64,000 nt of DNA from an uncultured Pelagimonas sp. GTDB taxonomy: Bacteria > Pseudomonadota > Alphaproteobacteria > Rhodobacterales > Rhodobacteraceae. Below the pieces are notes generated by a model. That model was not told the origin of the DNA. It searched no databases and saw only the letters and a program-made list of their open reading frames with translations. The stretch spans positions 33,018 through 97,017 of the forward strand of contig CANMIH010000016.1 in NCBI GenBank assembly GCA_947497905.1, given 5' to 3'. The position numbers and the translations under genes are program-made. Shown here piece after piece: positions 25,355 to 34,457 of this stretch; positions within the stretch are counted from its first letter, which is position 1, and every line of letters begins with the position of its first letter.

Positions 25355-26527
25355 ATGAGCACCTTTTTTGATGCACTTGAGACGCGTTCCCCAGAGGAGC
25401 GGCAGGCGGCCCAGCTTGAGGCGCTGAACGCGCAACTGGCCCGCAATGGAATGGATGCGATTGCGGATCTGTCAGAATTGGCGAAATTGCCGGTGCTGCG
25501 CAAATCGGATCTGAGCGCACGGCAGGCGGCAAACCCGCCATTTGGTGGCTTGCCGGTGTCTAACCTGGCTCATGTTTTCCAGAGCCCAGGTCCGATTTAC
25601 GAGCCCGGTGGGGTGAGCCACGACTGGTGGCGCATGGGGCGGTTTCTGAATGCGGTTGGCATTGGCAAGGATGACATCGTACAGAACTGCTTTGGCTATC
25701 ACCTGACGCCAGCCGGCATGATTTTTGAAAGCGGTGCGCGGGCTGTTGGCGCGGTGGTTCTGCCAGCGGGGACAGGCCAGACCGAACTACAGGCGCGAGC
25801 GGCGCATGACATTGGCATCACCGCCTATGCGGGGACACCAGATTATCTCAAGATCATTCTCGAGAAAGCGGATGAGATGGGGCTGGACCTCAAAATCACC
25901 CGCGCGGCGGTTGGAGGCGGGGCGCTGTTCCCGTCATTGCGTCAGTATTATGCGGATCGCGGCATTCAGTGTCTGCAGTGTTATGCCACCGCCGATCTCG
26001 GCAACATTGCTTACGAGACCGAAGCGCAGGACGGCATGATCGTTGATGAGAATGTGATTGTTGAGATTGTAACGCCGGGCACAGGTGATCCGGTGCCTGA
26101 GGGTGAAGTTGGTGAAGTGGTTGTGACCACTTTGAACCCCGACTACCCGCTGATCCGCTTTGCGACCGGCGATCTGAGCGCTGTTATGGAGGGGCAGAGC
26201 CCCTGCGGTCGGACTAATATGCGGATCAAGGGCTGGATGGGCCGTGCGGACCAGACAACCAAGATCAAAGGCATGTTTGTGCGTCCTGAGCAAGTGGCCC
26301 AACTTGTGGCGCGTCATGATGAGATCGCCCGCGCCCGTGTAGTGGCCTCTCGTGAGGGGGAAATGGATGTCATGACCGTACGAATCGAGACCGACGCCAC
26401 CGATGGTGGGGCTTATGACAAATCGGTGGCTGATCTTCTGAAGCTGAAAGGCCGGGTTGAACTGGTTCCCATCGGCGGATTGCCGCGTGATGGGCTCGTG
26501 ATCGAGGACGCCCGCAGTTACGACTGA
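25355..26527 (+). CDS. PaaK-like adenylate-forming protein with a lost P-loop
   Basis: A 390-residue member of the phenylacetate-CoA ligase family, starting MSTFFDALETRSPEERQAAQ behind GGGAG. The usual nucleotide-binding loop S-S-G-T-T-G-x-P is absent; the aligned stretch reads FQSPGPIYEPGG (about residue 72). The A5-like segment is CYATADLGNIAYE. The A7-like RFATGDLS and the A8-like GRADQTTKIKGMFVRPEQV are present, so the fold seems complete. It may have an altered reaction or be a binding protein. It closes the transporter cluster opened by an intact acyl-CoA synthetase. Confidence 0.82.
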   Translation: MSTFFDALETRSPEERQAAQLEALNAQLARNGMDAIADLSELAKLPVLRKSDLSARQAANPPFGGLPVSNLAHVFQSPGPIYEPGGVSHDWWRMGRFLNAVGIGKDDIVQNCFGYHLTPAGMIFESGARAVGAVVLPAGTGQTELQARAAHDIGITAYAGTPDYLKIILEKADEMGLDLKITRAAVGGGALFPSLRQYYADRGIQCLQCYATADLGNIAYETEAQDGMIVDENVIVEIVTPGTGDPVPEGEVGEVVVTTLNPDYPLIRFATGDLSAVMEGQSPCGRTNMRIKGWMGRADQTTKIKGMFVRPEQVAQLVARHDEIARARVVASREGEMDVMTVRIETDATDGGAYDKSVADLLKLKGRVELVPIGGLPRDGLVIEDARSYD

Positions 26528-26541
26528 GATTCCTGACTTTG

Positions 26542-26570
26542 TCCCAGCCTGAGAGCGCTTTAGGCTGGGA
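26542..26570 (+). other. hairpin between the PaaK-like and caspase-fold genes
   Basis: TCCCAGCCT (26542-26550) pairs perfectly with AGGCTGGGA (26562-26570) around an 11-nt loop. There is no U-run; instead the AGGAGG ribosome site of the next gene starts within a few bases. It may be a weak terminator, a processing site or a translation-control hairpin. Confidence 0.45.
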
Positions 26571-26587
26571 TCAGAGGAGGACTTCTC

Positions 26588-28234
26588 ATGCGATCCACAG
26601 TTCTGGCCCTTGCGGCCCTATTGTCCGGCGGCATGGTGCATGCGGCCGGTGATGCGTTGGTGATTGGTAATAGTCGGTACGGCGCATTGCAGAGTTTCTT
26701 TGGCGCGGCCCGCGTGTCTTTTGCAGCCGAGGCGATGCGCGAAAAAGGGTTCGACGTCGCCGCTGTGCAGGATGCCAACAGCGCGGCGATGCGCGATGCG
26801 CTTTCGGATTTCATCACCAATTTGGATGGCGAGACAGGACCTGTTGCTGTGGTGCTGGCGGGTGCCTTCGTGCGAGGGCCTACGGGGGCCTATCTCGTGC
26901 CGGTGTCCAAGATCGACAATGGTCCGCTCTTGGCGCAGGCCCTGCCGCTCAACACGGTTCTGACTGTCTTGGCCCAGTATCCCGGTCGCGGGGTTCTGAT
27001 TTTGGGAGAATCGCCCGTCGAGGTTGATCCCGGCGCGTTTCTCACCGCCGGGGCAGGGGATTTTGACATTCCACAGGGGGTGACTGTCTTACGTGGTGCA
27101 GCAACAGATGTGGCGCGGTTTGCTGCGCTGGCTTTGCTGGAGGAGGACAAGCCGCTGGTGCCCGCCGCGGAAGAGGCAGGTTTGACCGTCCAGGGGTTTG
27201 CGGGGCGTGGATTGGTGTTTTTGCGCGCGGAGGATGTTGTTCCGCTGGGATCTGGGCCGAGGCCACTTGGGCCCGAAGCCGATGACGCGGCGTGGAACCT
27301 TGCACAGCAATCGGATGACGCCTTTGGCTATCAAGCCTATCTGGATCGCTTTCCAGAAGGTCAGCATGCAGCTGCGGCGACACAGAGACTAAAAGCCATT
27401 GCGGAAGACCCATTTTATGCTGAGCGCCGCCAGGAAGAGCGTCTTGAACTAAGTCGTGAAGCCCGCCGAGAGATCCAGCGTGATCTGACGATCCTTGGCT
27501 ATAACACCCGGGGGGTGGATGGCATCTTTGGGCGCGGCTCACGGAAGGCCATCCGCAATTGGCAAACATCGGTTGAGGTGAACCCCTCTGGCTATCTCTC
27601 GCACCCGCAGATCCTTCGATTGGACGCGCAAGCGGCGGTTCGAGCGGCGGAGCTTGAAGAAGAAGCCAGACTGAAACGAGAAGCCGAGGAACGGGCGGAT
27701 CGCGCATTTTGGGCCGAAATCGATGGTCCAGAGGATGAAGCTGGTCTGCGTGCCTATCTGGATCGGTATCCACAGGGATTAGAAGCCACGACCGCGAAAC
27801 GCTGGTTGGGTGAAATTGAGAAAGCTCAGGCGGAGCAAGCGGCCGCGCAGGATCGGGCCGCCTGGGATGAGGCGGCTGCTACAGATACTGTGGCCTCATA
27901 CAAAGCGTATCTCTCAGCCTACCCCAATGGAGCGTTTTCACCCAAGGCCAAGGGACGTATTCGTGCTTTGGAACGCGATGACCTGTCCGAACGCGATGTG
28001 GCGCGCGCGCGCGACGAAGAGCATGGGCTGGTGTTGAATGCTATTGGTCGGCAACTGGCCGAGGCACGTCTTGCGAAACTAGGTCTGCAGCCGGGCAAAG
28101 TGGACGGCCGCTTTGACGAACAGACCCGCAGAGCCTTGGCACAGTTTCAGCGCACACGGGGATTGCGGGTGTCGGGCTATCTCGATGAGCAGACCGTGGT
28201 GCGGCTTTTGGCGGATGGTATCATTCGTCCCTAA
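26588..28234 (+). CDS. secreted pseudo-caspase with two peptidoglycan-binding domains
   Basis: A 548-residue exported protein (signal MRSTVLALAALLSGGMVHA). Residues 20-210 follow a caspase-like (peptidase C14) pattern: ALVIGNSRYGAL, then VVLAGAFVRGPTGAYLVPVS where active members have AGHG, and GVLILGESPVEVDPGAF where they have a D-A-C motif. Both catalytic His and Cys therefore seem lost. Three roughly 45-residue repeats with the pattern YLDRFPEG / YLDRYPQG / YLSAYPNG follow (about 240-280, 375-415, 420-460), interleaved with two peptidoglycan-binding domains (about 293-345 and 490-545, with GVDGIFGRGSRKAIRNWQ and KVDGRFDEQTRRALAQFQ). A periplasmic, wall-associated scaffold is the best guess. 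Confidence 0.82.
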   Translation: MRSTVLALAALLSGGMVHAAGDALVIGNSRYGALQSFFGAARVSFAAEAMREKGFDVAAVQDANSAAMRDALSDFITNLDGETGPVAVVLAGAFVRGPTGAYLVPVSKIDNGPLLAQALPLNTVLTVLAQYPGRGVLILGESPVEVDPGAFLTAGAGDFDIPQGVTVLRGAATDVARFAALALLEEDKPLVPAAEEAGLTVQGFAGRGLVFLRAEDVVPLGSGPRPLGPEADDAAWNLAQQSDDAFGYQAYLDRFPEGQHAAAATQRLKAIAEDPFYAERRQEERLELSREARREIQRDLTILGYNTRGVDGIFGRGSRKAIRNWQTSVEVNPSGYLSHPQILRLDAQAAVRAAELEEEARLKREAEERADRAFWAEIDGPEDEAGLRAYLDRYPQGLEATTAKRWLGEIEKAQAEQAAAQDRAAWDEAAATDTVASYKAYLSAYPNGAFSPKAKGRIRALERDDLSERDVARARDEEHGLVLNAIGRQLAEARLAKLGLQPGKVDGRFDEQTRRALAQFQRTRGLRVSGYLDEQTVVRLLADGIIRP

Positions 28235-28758
28235 CCCACCATTGCGCGTATGGTGGCCGCGATCTGGTCGGGGCCACCACAAGAGGAATCAATAGTTGTG
28301 CCAATGCCCAGAGGGTATCCCGGTGCAAGGTGGTGCATGCGCTGTCGCAGGGCGTCGGGTGTCTGCAGCGCATCAAGGTGACTCGCGTGACGTTTCCGAG
28401 TTTCAAAGTTCTGTGCAGCGACATCGGGGCCACAGGGACAATGGACTTCAATCAGCAGATCGAAATGATCACTCAGCCAATCGGTGGGGGTTCCCCCTGG
28501 CTCATCCGGTACATTGGGCCGCCAATGTGAGATCAGCACAACCCGGCGATGGAGAATCGCATTCAGACGAAACGCCACGTCACTTTGGCGGCTGAGCAGG
28601 TTGCGATCCTCACGGCGCGAGACCGTATGCGAATCGAACAGAGCTTCTAGAAAATCGTCTTTATCCAGATGGGGCCAGCCAAGCAGCTGGGCAAGACGCA
28701 ATCCCAGCGTGGTTTTCCCACTGGCGGGCAGACCTGAGAGAATCACAGCAACAGACAT
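28231..28758 (-). CDS. P-loop ATPase/kinase of the AAA_33 (zeta-toxin/shikimate-kinase-like) type
   Basis: A 175-residue protein with Walker A GLPASGKTT (about residues 9-17), a following HLDKDDFLEAL with Asp residues typical of small-molecule kinases, and a Walker-B-like stretch HRRVVLISHW. The substrate is unknown. It overlaps the caspase-fold gene by 4 bp, convergently. No antitoxin-like gene adjoins it, so a toxin role is not suggested. Confidence 0.75.
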   Translation of the reverse strand: MSVAVILSGLPASGKTTLGLRLAQLLGWPHLDKDDFLEALFDSHTVSRREDRNLLSRQSDVAFRLNAILHRRVVLISHWRPNVPDEPGGTPTDWLSDHFDLLIEVHCPCGPDVAAQNFETRKRHASHLDALQTPDALRQRMHHLAPGYPLGIGTTIDSSCGGPDQIAATIRAMVG

Positions 28759-28773
28759 ACGGTAGTATAAAAC

Positions 28774-28801
28774 GAAAAAACCGCAGCCAAAGCTGCGGTT
28801 T
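28774..28801 (-). terminator. Rho-independent terminator of rpmJ
   Basis: On the minus strand AAACCGCAGC pairs with GCTGCGGTTT (28801-28792 with 28787-28778) around a 4-nt loop and runs into TTTTTTCG. It lies 35 bp downstream of the rpmJ stop. Confidence 0.85.
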
Positions 28802-28835
28802 CTTACTGTCCCTCGGACGTATGTCCGAATGCCGA

Positions 28836-28961
28836 TTAGCCCTGACGAGCTTTGAACCGGCGCTGCGTTTTGTTGATCACATAAACGCGGCCCTTACGGC
28901 GCACAACGCGGCAGTCGCGGTGGCGCTTTTTGAGCGAGCGGAGTGAGTTAGCAACCTTCAT
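28836..28961 (-). CDS. rpmJ: 50S ribosomal protein L36
   Basis: A 41-residue basic protein, [20 protein letters not shown] continuing [21 protein letters not shown]. This is the zinc-free L36 form (only one Cys), usual in alphaproteobacteria, rather than the four-ligand C+ form. A GAGGAG ribosome site stands 6-7 bp upstream of the ATG. L36 stabilises 23S rRNA near the GTPase-associated region. It stands alone, away from the ribosomal operons, with its own terminator, as is common for this type. Confidence 0.96.
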   Translation of the reverse strand: MKVANSLRSLKKRHRDCRVVRRKGRVYVINKTQRRFKARQG

Positions 28962-29058
28962 AGGGTCTCTCCTCTTTTCGTCGCGGCGCGCGAGCGCCTG
29001 TGTTGAAGCCAAACGCCCCGGCTTCGCTTTCGCGATGCGCAGGGCGCGGTGAATTCCA

Positions 29059-29133
29059 TGGTGGGCGATACTGGGATCGAACCAGTGACCCCTTCGATGT
29101 CAACGAAGTGCTCTACCGCTGAGCTAACCGCCC
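29059..29133 (-). tRNA. tRNA-Val (anticodon GAC)
   Basis: The 75-nt cloverleaf includes an encoded CCA. The acceptor stem GGGCGGT pairs with ATCGCCC, the D arm contains TAGCTCAGCGGTAGAGC, the anticodon stem CTTCG/CGAAG closes the loop TTGACAT with anticodon GAC, and the T arm holds GGTTCGATCC. It reads GTC and GTT valine codons. It lies 97 bp upstream of rpmJ on the same strand. Confidence 0.96.
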
Positions 29134-29281
29134 CTATGGCCTGCATGATTTCCGATCCATCCGGTATTGGATGCGCCGTCTTTCGTGCCGGTGGAGCGTC
29201 TATAGAAGGAGTCGCAGGAAGGATCAAGGGCTTTTGATACAGGAAATTTTTCGGCTATGCTTTTCATAGAAGGAGCGCTTT

Positions 29282-30136
29282 ATGACATCGACTGCGTATC
29301 ATCTCGACATGCCCCAATCCTACCGGTCGCGGGTTGTCTTTGCGTCGCCTCACAGCGGTCGCGATTACTGTGCGCCCTTCCTGAAAAATTCGGTTCTGGA
29401 CGAGAAAACCATTCGATCGTCAGAAGATGCCTTTGTTGATCACCTGTTTGCCTGTGCCCCGCTTTATGGGGCACCTTTGCTGAGGGCTGGGGCACCGCGT
29501 GCCTACCTCGATCTCAATCGGGCGTCGGATGAGCTTGATCCGGCGTTGATCGAAGGCGTGCGCAAAGTCCGCCACAATCCTCGCATCGCCAGTGGCTTGG
29601 GGGTTGTGCCGCGCGTTGTTGCCAATGCCCGTCCGATCTATCACGGCAAACTGTCACGCTCAGAGGCTGACACACGAATCGAAACCATCTGGCGCCCGTA
29701 TCATGCAAAGCTGCAGGCCCTGCTCACCCAGGCGCTGGATACCTTTGGCGAGGCGATCTTGCTGGATTGCCATTCTATGCCCCACGAAGCGGTGCAGACG
29801 TTGGCTCCGGGTCGGAGTCCGGAAATTGTGATTGGCGACAGGTTTGGGGCCTCTGCCTCACCTGTGATTGTCGAAAAGGTCGAATCGATTTTTGCAGATG
29901 CCGGGCTGCGCGTTGCGCGCAACGCGCCTTTTGCCGGCGCCTTTACCACCCAGCATTATGGGCGCCCGTCTCGCCGACAGCATGCGATCCAGATCGAAAT
30001 TGACCGCTCTCTCTACATGGATGAGGGGTTGATCCGGCCCAACGCCAATTTTGATGCGTTTTGTGCGCTGCTTCAGGGCGTGGTTGGGCAGCTTGCAGAT
30101 CTGTCCGGACGTGACAGCCGTTTGGCTGCCGAATAG
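29282..30136 (+). CDS. N-formylglutamate amidohydrolase family protein
   Basis: A 284-residue amidohydrolase of the FGase/HutG family, which releases formate and glutamate from N-formylglutamate in histidine degradation. Landmarks are VVFASPHSGRDYCAPF (metal-site His), AYLDLNRASDELDP, LLDCHSMPHEA (second metal His) and HAIQIEIDRSLYMDE. An AAGGAG ribosome site precedes the ATG. No hut genes are near, and many family members act on other N-acyl substrates, so the histidine pathway is not certain. Confidence 0.88.
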   Translation: MTSTAYHLDMPQSYRSRVVFASPHSGRDYCAPFLKNSVLDEKTIRSSEDAFVDHLFACAPLYGAPLLRAGAPRAYLDLNRASDELDPALIEGVRKVRHNPRIASGLGVVPRVVANARPIYHGKLSRSEADTRIETIWRPYHAKLQALLTQALDTFGEAILLDCHSMPHEAVQTLAPGRSPEIVIGDRFGASASPVIVEKVESIFADAGLRVARNAPFAGAFTTQHYGRPSRRQHAIQIEIDRSLYMDEGLIRPNANFDAFCALLQGVVGQLADLSGRDSRLAAE

Positions 30137-30142
30137 CTCTTC

Positions 30143-31144
30143 CTAAGCGGACGCTTGTGGCAGGATCCGTTCTAACGCCGCATCCAACTCGGTTGTATCC
30201 TGAAACTGAAGACGTACCGGCAATGTCAGCACCTTCATGCGGAAGCTCTGCGGAAGGCGCACGGCGTCTTTTTCGGTGGTTACCAATTGCGCGCCAATCA
30301 TTGCAGCTTCGGTTTCAAGCCGGGTCATCAAGGATTGTGTCAGAGGTTGGTGGTCTGCCAGAGCTTCGCCGCGTTTCACTTCGGCGCCAAGCGCGCGAAG
30401 AGTGGCAAAGAATTTCTCAGGATGGCCAATCCCGGCAAAAGCCAACGTGGGTAGCCCTTCCCAATCCATACCTGTTTGCAGCGGGGCAAGTGATCCACGC
30501 AGTTGAGGCAAGGGAAGCGTGCCCCAGGTCTCGGTAAAGCGGGCCTGCGCGACATCGGCCCCAATCGACAAGAGAAGATCGCCGCGTGCCAGGCCCACTG
30601 AAACAGGTTCTCGTAACGGGCCGGCTGGCATACAGCGGCCATTCCCAAACCCGGCCACGGCATCGACAACAATGATCGAAAGATCTTTGCGCAGAGCCGG
30701 ATTTTGAAACCCGTCATCGAGAATCAGGACCTCGGCCCCGGCCGCGACGGCCTGCCGGGCACCAGCCGCACGATCCTTCGCAACCCAAGTTGGGGTGAAG
30801 GCTGCGATCAACAGAGGTTCGTCGCCGGTCTCTTCGGCGCTGTGACTGCGGGGATCAACCTGAACAGGTCCATCCAGTGTGCCGCCATAGCCACGTGAGA
30901 TGACATGTGCCGTGAACCCGCGCTCTGCGAGATGTTGCACGAGGGCGATAACCGTCGGGGTTTTGCCTGTGCCACCTGCGTTGATATTGCCGACACAGAT
31001 TACCGGAACGGGTGCCTCGTAGGTGGCAGGCTGAGCCACGCGCCGGGCCGTCGCAAAGGCTGTGAGTTTGGCCAGAGGGGCCAGCAGGCGGGCGCGAAGC
31101 CCAGGTGCGCTTGGATCGTTGAGCCAGAAACGGGGAGGGCGCAT
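30143..31144 (-). CDS. lpxK: tetraacyldisaccharide 4'-kinase
   Basis: LpxK phosphorylates the 4' position of the lipid A disaccharide at the inner membrane. The 333-residue protein starts [20 protein letters not shown] at the ATG overlapping the waaA stop (ATGA). The P-loop is [16 protein letters not shown] (about residues 48-63), then [27 protein letters not shown] with the catalytic D-D-G-F-Q-N, and LTFAGIG-like [12 protein letters not shown]. It is the last gene of the pmbA - inositol-phosphatase - waaA - lpxK run, linking it to Kdo-lipid A assembly. Confidence 0.95.
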   Translation of the reverse strand: MRPPRFWLNDPSAPGLRARLLAPLAKLTAFATARRVAQPATYEAPVPVICVGNINAGGTGKTPTVIALVQHLAERGFTAHVISRGYGGTLDGPVQVDPRSHSAEETGDEPLLIAAFTPTWVAKDRAAGARQAVAAGAEVLILDDGFQNPALRKDLSIIVVDAVAGFGNGRCMPAGPLREPVSVGLARGDLLLSIGADVAQARFTETWGTLPLPQLRGSLAPLQTGMDWEGLPTLAFAGIGHPEKFFATLRALGAEVKRGEALADHQPLTQSLMTRLETEAAMIGAQLVTTEKDAVRLPQSFRMKVLTLPVRLQFQDTTELDAALERILPQASA

Positions 31145-32343
31145 CAGGGTGTATTCCTGTTGTCGAGAGTGGTCATGATTTCCGAAATCACACAATCCAC
31201 AAGGGAGGCGCCAGAGGAAATCAGATCCCATCCGGCGTGGGCCATGGCGGCGGCCTGATCCGGGGCAATAAGGTGGGTGACAGCCGCACTCAGAGAATCG
31301 GCGTCCCGAACAATACGGGCAGCCCCTGCATCGACCAGCCGCGAATAGGCGCCGACATGACGCCCTACGTTTGGGCCATAGAGAATGGCCGTGCCCATGG
31401 CCGCGGCCTGATAGGGGTCGTGCCCACCACGATCCGGCACAAGTGAGCCGCCAAGAAACGTCAGGGGCGCCAATCGGAACCAGAGCCCCAGTTCATCGGG
31501 GCTTTCTGCCAATAGGATCTGGGTCAGCTCGTCCGGAGTTTCTCCGATGTCCCAGTTGCAGACGCGCATCTGCGAGGCGCGGGCTTCCGCTTCGATTTCG
31601 GCGGCATGTTCGTCATCATGTGGCACCATGACCAACAAGAGCCTGTGGGCAAGGCGCATCGCCTGACGATGGGCCCCAATAACATCACGCGCTTCTTGTG
31701 GGCATAGATGCGCCGCGAGCCAGATCGGACGCCCTGCCAGATACCCGGCAACCTCTTCATAGGTTTTGTCATCACACGGCAGGGGCTGATCCGAATCAAT
31801 CAGTGGGCCTTCAGTTCGAATACGTCCGGTCTCGATACCACCTCGGCGCAACCGCCGGGCGGCCGCATCACCCGTGGCATACAGGGAGTGAAAAAGAGAC
31901 AGGGTGGCCTGTGTCGGGTCTGGCAACCACCGTGGGGCCGGTGAGCTCCAGGAGCGATCGGTTGCATCAAGGGCAATCAGATGACTGCCGTTTTTATACA
32001 ATGCGTCAATCAGAGCCGGGCGCAGGTTCTGACCAGCCCACAACACGACCTGAGGTGCCAGAGCTTTGGCAAACCGATCTGCGTCCGAGACGGATTCGGG
32101 CGGTGTCGGCAGGAAAATCGCATCATGGCGGTCGGGAACATCCCCTGACAACGCGCAGATCACTTCGGGATAGTTGGCCTGCAGCCGTGAACAGAGACTG
32201 GCGAGCACACGACCCTGTTCTGGCGTTTCCGCATAGCCCCAGACCAATGGCCCCTGAGGGCGGGGAGGAAGACTGAAACTCTCAGTCGCCCCACCCCGGG
32301 CATAGGTCAGGTAGGCCGTCAGGGATAGGGCGCGCCGGTTCAT
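31144..32343 (-). CDS. waaA: 3-deoxy-D-manno-octulosonic acid (Kdo) transferase, divergent short form
   Basis: WaaA adds Kdo to lipid A precursor. The 399-residue protein starts at the ATG overlapping the upstream stop. Unlike most WaaA proteins it has no N-terminal membrane anchor, and the usual H-A-x-S-x-G-E catalytic segment reads GYAETPE, keeping only the Glu (about residue 42). The C-terminal half is typical GT30: [20 protein letters not shown] (about 315) and the nearby [11 protein letters not shown]. Position directly before lpxK supports the assignment. Divergence may reflect the different lipopolysaccharide core of this group. Confidence 0.85.
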   Translation of the reverse strand: MNRRALSLTAYLTYARGGATESFSLPPRPQGPLVWGYAETPEQGRVLASLCSRLQANYPEVICALSGDVPDRHDAIFLPTPPESVSDADRFAKALAPQVVLWAGQNLRPALIDALYKNGSHLIALDATDRSWSSPAPRWLPDPTQATLSLFHSLYATGDAAARRLRRGGIETGRIRTEGPLIDSDQPLPCDDKTYEEVAGYLAGRPIWLAAHLCPQEARDVIGAHRQAMRLAHRLLLVMVPHDDEHAAEIEAEARASQMRVCNWDIGETPDELTQILLAESPDELGLWFRLAPLTFLGGSLVPDRGGHDPYQAAAMGTAILYGPNVGRHVGAYSRLVDAGAARIVRDADSLSAAVTHLIAPDQAAAMAHAGWDLISSGASLVDCVISEIMTTLDNRNTP

Positions 32344-33113
32344 GCAATGCGGTCCAGAAGATCCGCGTGTAGGTCGGGATTGGCCCCCAAGACCCCATCC
32401 GTCTGGGGATGTGGATTGTTGAACCGCAGCTTGCCACCACGTCGGTCGGTCACGCGTGCTCCGGCTTCGGCCATGATTAGTGCGCCTGATGCAATGTCCC
32501 ATTCCCAGCTTGGGCGAAAGGTGAACATGGCATCAAACCGGCCTTCAGCCACAAGGCTTAGGCGGTAGGCCAGCGACGGGCGATGGTGTCGCTTGATGTC
32601 GGGCAGATTGCCGCGCCAGAACTCTGGCTGCATGTTGTGTTTGGTCGCCAATACCTCGGCACCCGATGCGGTGGCATGATCGCTGACACGGATAGGTGCC
32701 CCGTTCAGGCGCGCCCCTCCCCCTAGTGACGCGCTGTAGAGTTTGTTCAACATGGGCAAAATAACCACGGCGGCGGTCACTTGACCCTGTTCCACAACTG
32801 CCAAGGCGTGAGACCAGGAATTGCTGCCCTCAACAAAAGACCGGGTGCCGTCTATGGGATCGACTACAAACACCCGGTCCGTTGACAGGCGCGTTTCATC
32901 GTCGGTGCTTTCTTCGCTGAGCCAGCCATAGTCCGGCCGGGCGCTGCGAAGCTGCTCCTCAAGCAGATCGTTGACCGCAAGATCCACCTCGGTCACAGGG
33001 CTGTTGTCTTGCGGTTTGTGTTGGACATCAAAATCCTGCCCTACAAAGCTCCGCGACAGGTCGGCGGCGCGCTGGGCGGCGTCGATCAAAAGCGTCAGGT
33101 CACTCGCCGGCAA
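32340..33113 (-). CDS. inositol monophosphatase family phosphatase (CysQ/HisN-like)
   Basis: A 257-residue Mg-dependent phosphatase. Metal motifs are visible: SEEST (about residue 67), DPIDGTRSF (about 85) and WDIASGALIMAEAGARVTD (about 202). It could be a 3',5'-bisphosphate nucleotidase, inositol phosphatase or histidinol phosphatase; sequence alone does not settle it. The start appears to be TTG at 33113, with AGGGG about 10 bp upstream, overlapping the end of pmbA by 14 bp. Its stop overlaps the waaA start. Confidence 0.88.
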   Translation of the reverse strand: MPASDLTLLIDAAQRAADLSRSFVGQDFDVQHKPQDNSPVTEVDLAVNDLLEEQLRSARPDYGWLSEESTDDETRLSTDRVFVVDPIDGTRSFVEGSNSWSHALAVVEQGQVTAAVVILPMLNKLYSASLGGGARLNGAPIRVSDHATASGAEVLATKHNMQPEFWRGNLPDIKRHHRPSLAYRLSLVAEGRFDAMFTFRPSWEWDIASGALIMAEAGARVTDRRGGKLRFNNPHPQTDGVLGANPDLHADLLDRIA

Positions 33114-34446
33114 GTGTCATCCCCTCAACCATCAGGGAAGGAACCACGCGGCTCAACCAAGGGCGCGCATCGTTGGACGCGGTCATGCTACCCAGCATAT
33201 CGCGCAAATTGCCCGCGATGGTGACACCGGCAACCGGGTAGACTGGTTCGCCATTTTCGATCCAGAACCCAGCGGCGCCTCGGGAATAATCCCCGGTGTT
33301 CGGGTTGATGGTGGCGCCAATCATCGACGTCACAAGAAGACCTGTGCCCATTTCGGCCATCAGTTCTGCAGGTGATTTTGTGCCCTGAGTTAGTTCAAGG
33401 TTCCAGACCGCAGGGGATACGCCCCCCGTCACACTGCGCGCGGCATTGGCGGTGGAGGCCATTCCCAGCTTGCGCGCATTGGCGAGATCCAGAGTCCAGC
33501 CTGTCAATGTGCCGTCATCGATGATGGCACGGCGCTGGGTGGCCAGACCTTCTGCGTCGAACGGCCGGGAGGCCCCCATGCGCGGGCGATGTGGGTTTTC
33601 GATCAGATGCATGCCTTTGGGCAGCACCTGGTCCCCCAGCGCCTCGCGCAACCATGACGCCCCGCGCGCCACCGCGCTGCCGCTGACGGCGGCCATCAGG
33701 TGACCAACCAGAGACGAGGAAATGCGCTCATCGAACAGGACGGGGTAGGCGCCTGTTTTGGGGCGCTGTGGATCAAGCCGTTCCATGGCGCGCGTTGCGG
33801 CATTATGGCCAATCTCTTCCGCGCTGCGCAGCTCCGACTGAAAGGTGCGGCTGTCTCCATCATAGTCGCGCTCCATGCCGAGACCGGTGCCTGCAATCGC
33901 GACGCATGACAGGCTGCGTGACGTGCGGTTGTAGCTCCCGGAAAACCCGTTTGAGGCAGAAAGCGCAATCTCTTGCGCGCTGTATCCGGCGGAGGCGGAC
34001 TGGACCTGCCCAATGCCTTCAACGGCCAAAGCGGAAGCTTCGGCGCGACGGGCGTCATCTTCTAGGGCGGCGGGTTCTGGCTCATCGGCAGGGTCGGCCA
34101 ACTCCAGCGCTGTGATATCCCATGAGGTGATCACTTGTTCGGGGGCGGCCAGACCGGCATAGGGATCTTCGGGTGCTTCCTGAGCCATGGCCACGGCACG
34201 CTCCGCCATGGCAGCCATGGTTTCAGGGCGGGTGTCTGATGCGGATACGATGGCGCTGCGCTGGCCAACAAACACCCGCAAACCAATGTCGCTGCCTTCG
34301 GCGCGTTCCGCCTGCTCTAGTTTGCCGTCATGGACATCAATCGACAGGGCGGTGCCTTTCACAGCAATAGCGTCAGCCGCATCCGCGCCAGCGCGCTTTG
34401 CAGCCTCGAGAAGGCCCTGGGTCAGGTCAAGCGAGGATTGGGACAT
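33100..34446 (-). CDS. pmbA: TldD/PmbA family protein (PmbA/TldE type)
   Basis: A 448-residue member of the TldD/PmbA family. TldD-TldE heterodimers are metalloproteases that process modified peptides and contribute to antitoxin decay; the TldD subunit carries HExxxH. No HExxxH is present here, so this is the PmbA (TldE) half. N-terminal ADAADAIAVKGTALSIDVHD and C-terminal SRGAAGFWIENGEPVYPVAG are characteristic. A tldD partner is not in the window. It begins the overlapping run that ends with lpxK. Confidence 0.9.
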   Translation of the reverse strand: MSQSSLDLTQGLLEAAKRAGADAADAIAVKGTALSIDVHDGKLEQAERAEGSDIGLRVFVGQRSAIVSASDTRPETMAAMAERAVAMAQEAPEDPYAGLAAPEQVITSWDITALELADPADEPEPAALEDDARRAEASALAVEGIGQVQSASAGYSAQEIALSASNGFSGSYNRTSRSLSCVAIAGTGLGMERDYDGDSRTFQSELRSAEEIGHNAATRAMERLDPQRPKTGAYPVLFDERISSSLVGHLMAAVSGSAVARGASWLREALGDQVLPKGMHLIENPHRPRMGASRPFDAEGLATQRRAIIDDGTLTGWTLDLANARKLGMASTANAARSVTGGVSPAVWNLELTQGTKSPAELMAEMGTGLLVTSMIGATINPNTGDYSRGAAGFWIENGEPVYPVAGVTIAGNLRDMLGSMTASNDARPWLSRVVPSLMVEGMTLAGE

Positions 34447-34457
34447 ATGAACTCTCG

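Noticed and set aside
28231..28758. P-loop kinase as a zeta-type toxin of a toxin-antitoxin pair
   Set aside because: No short antitoxin gene adjoins it; the Walker A protein alone is not enough.
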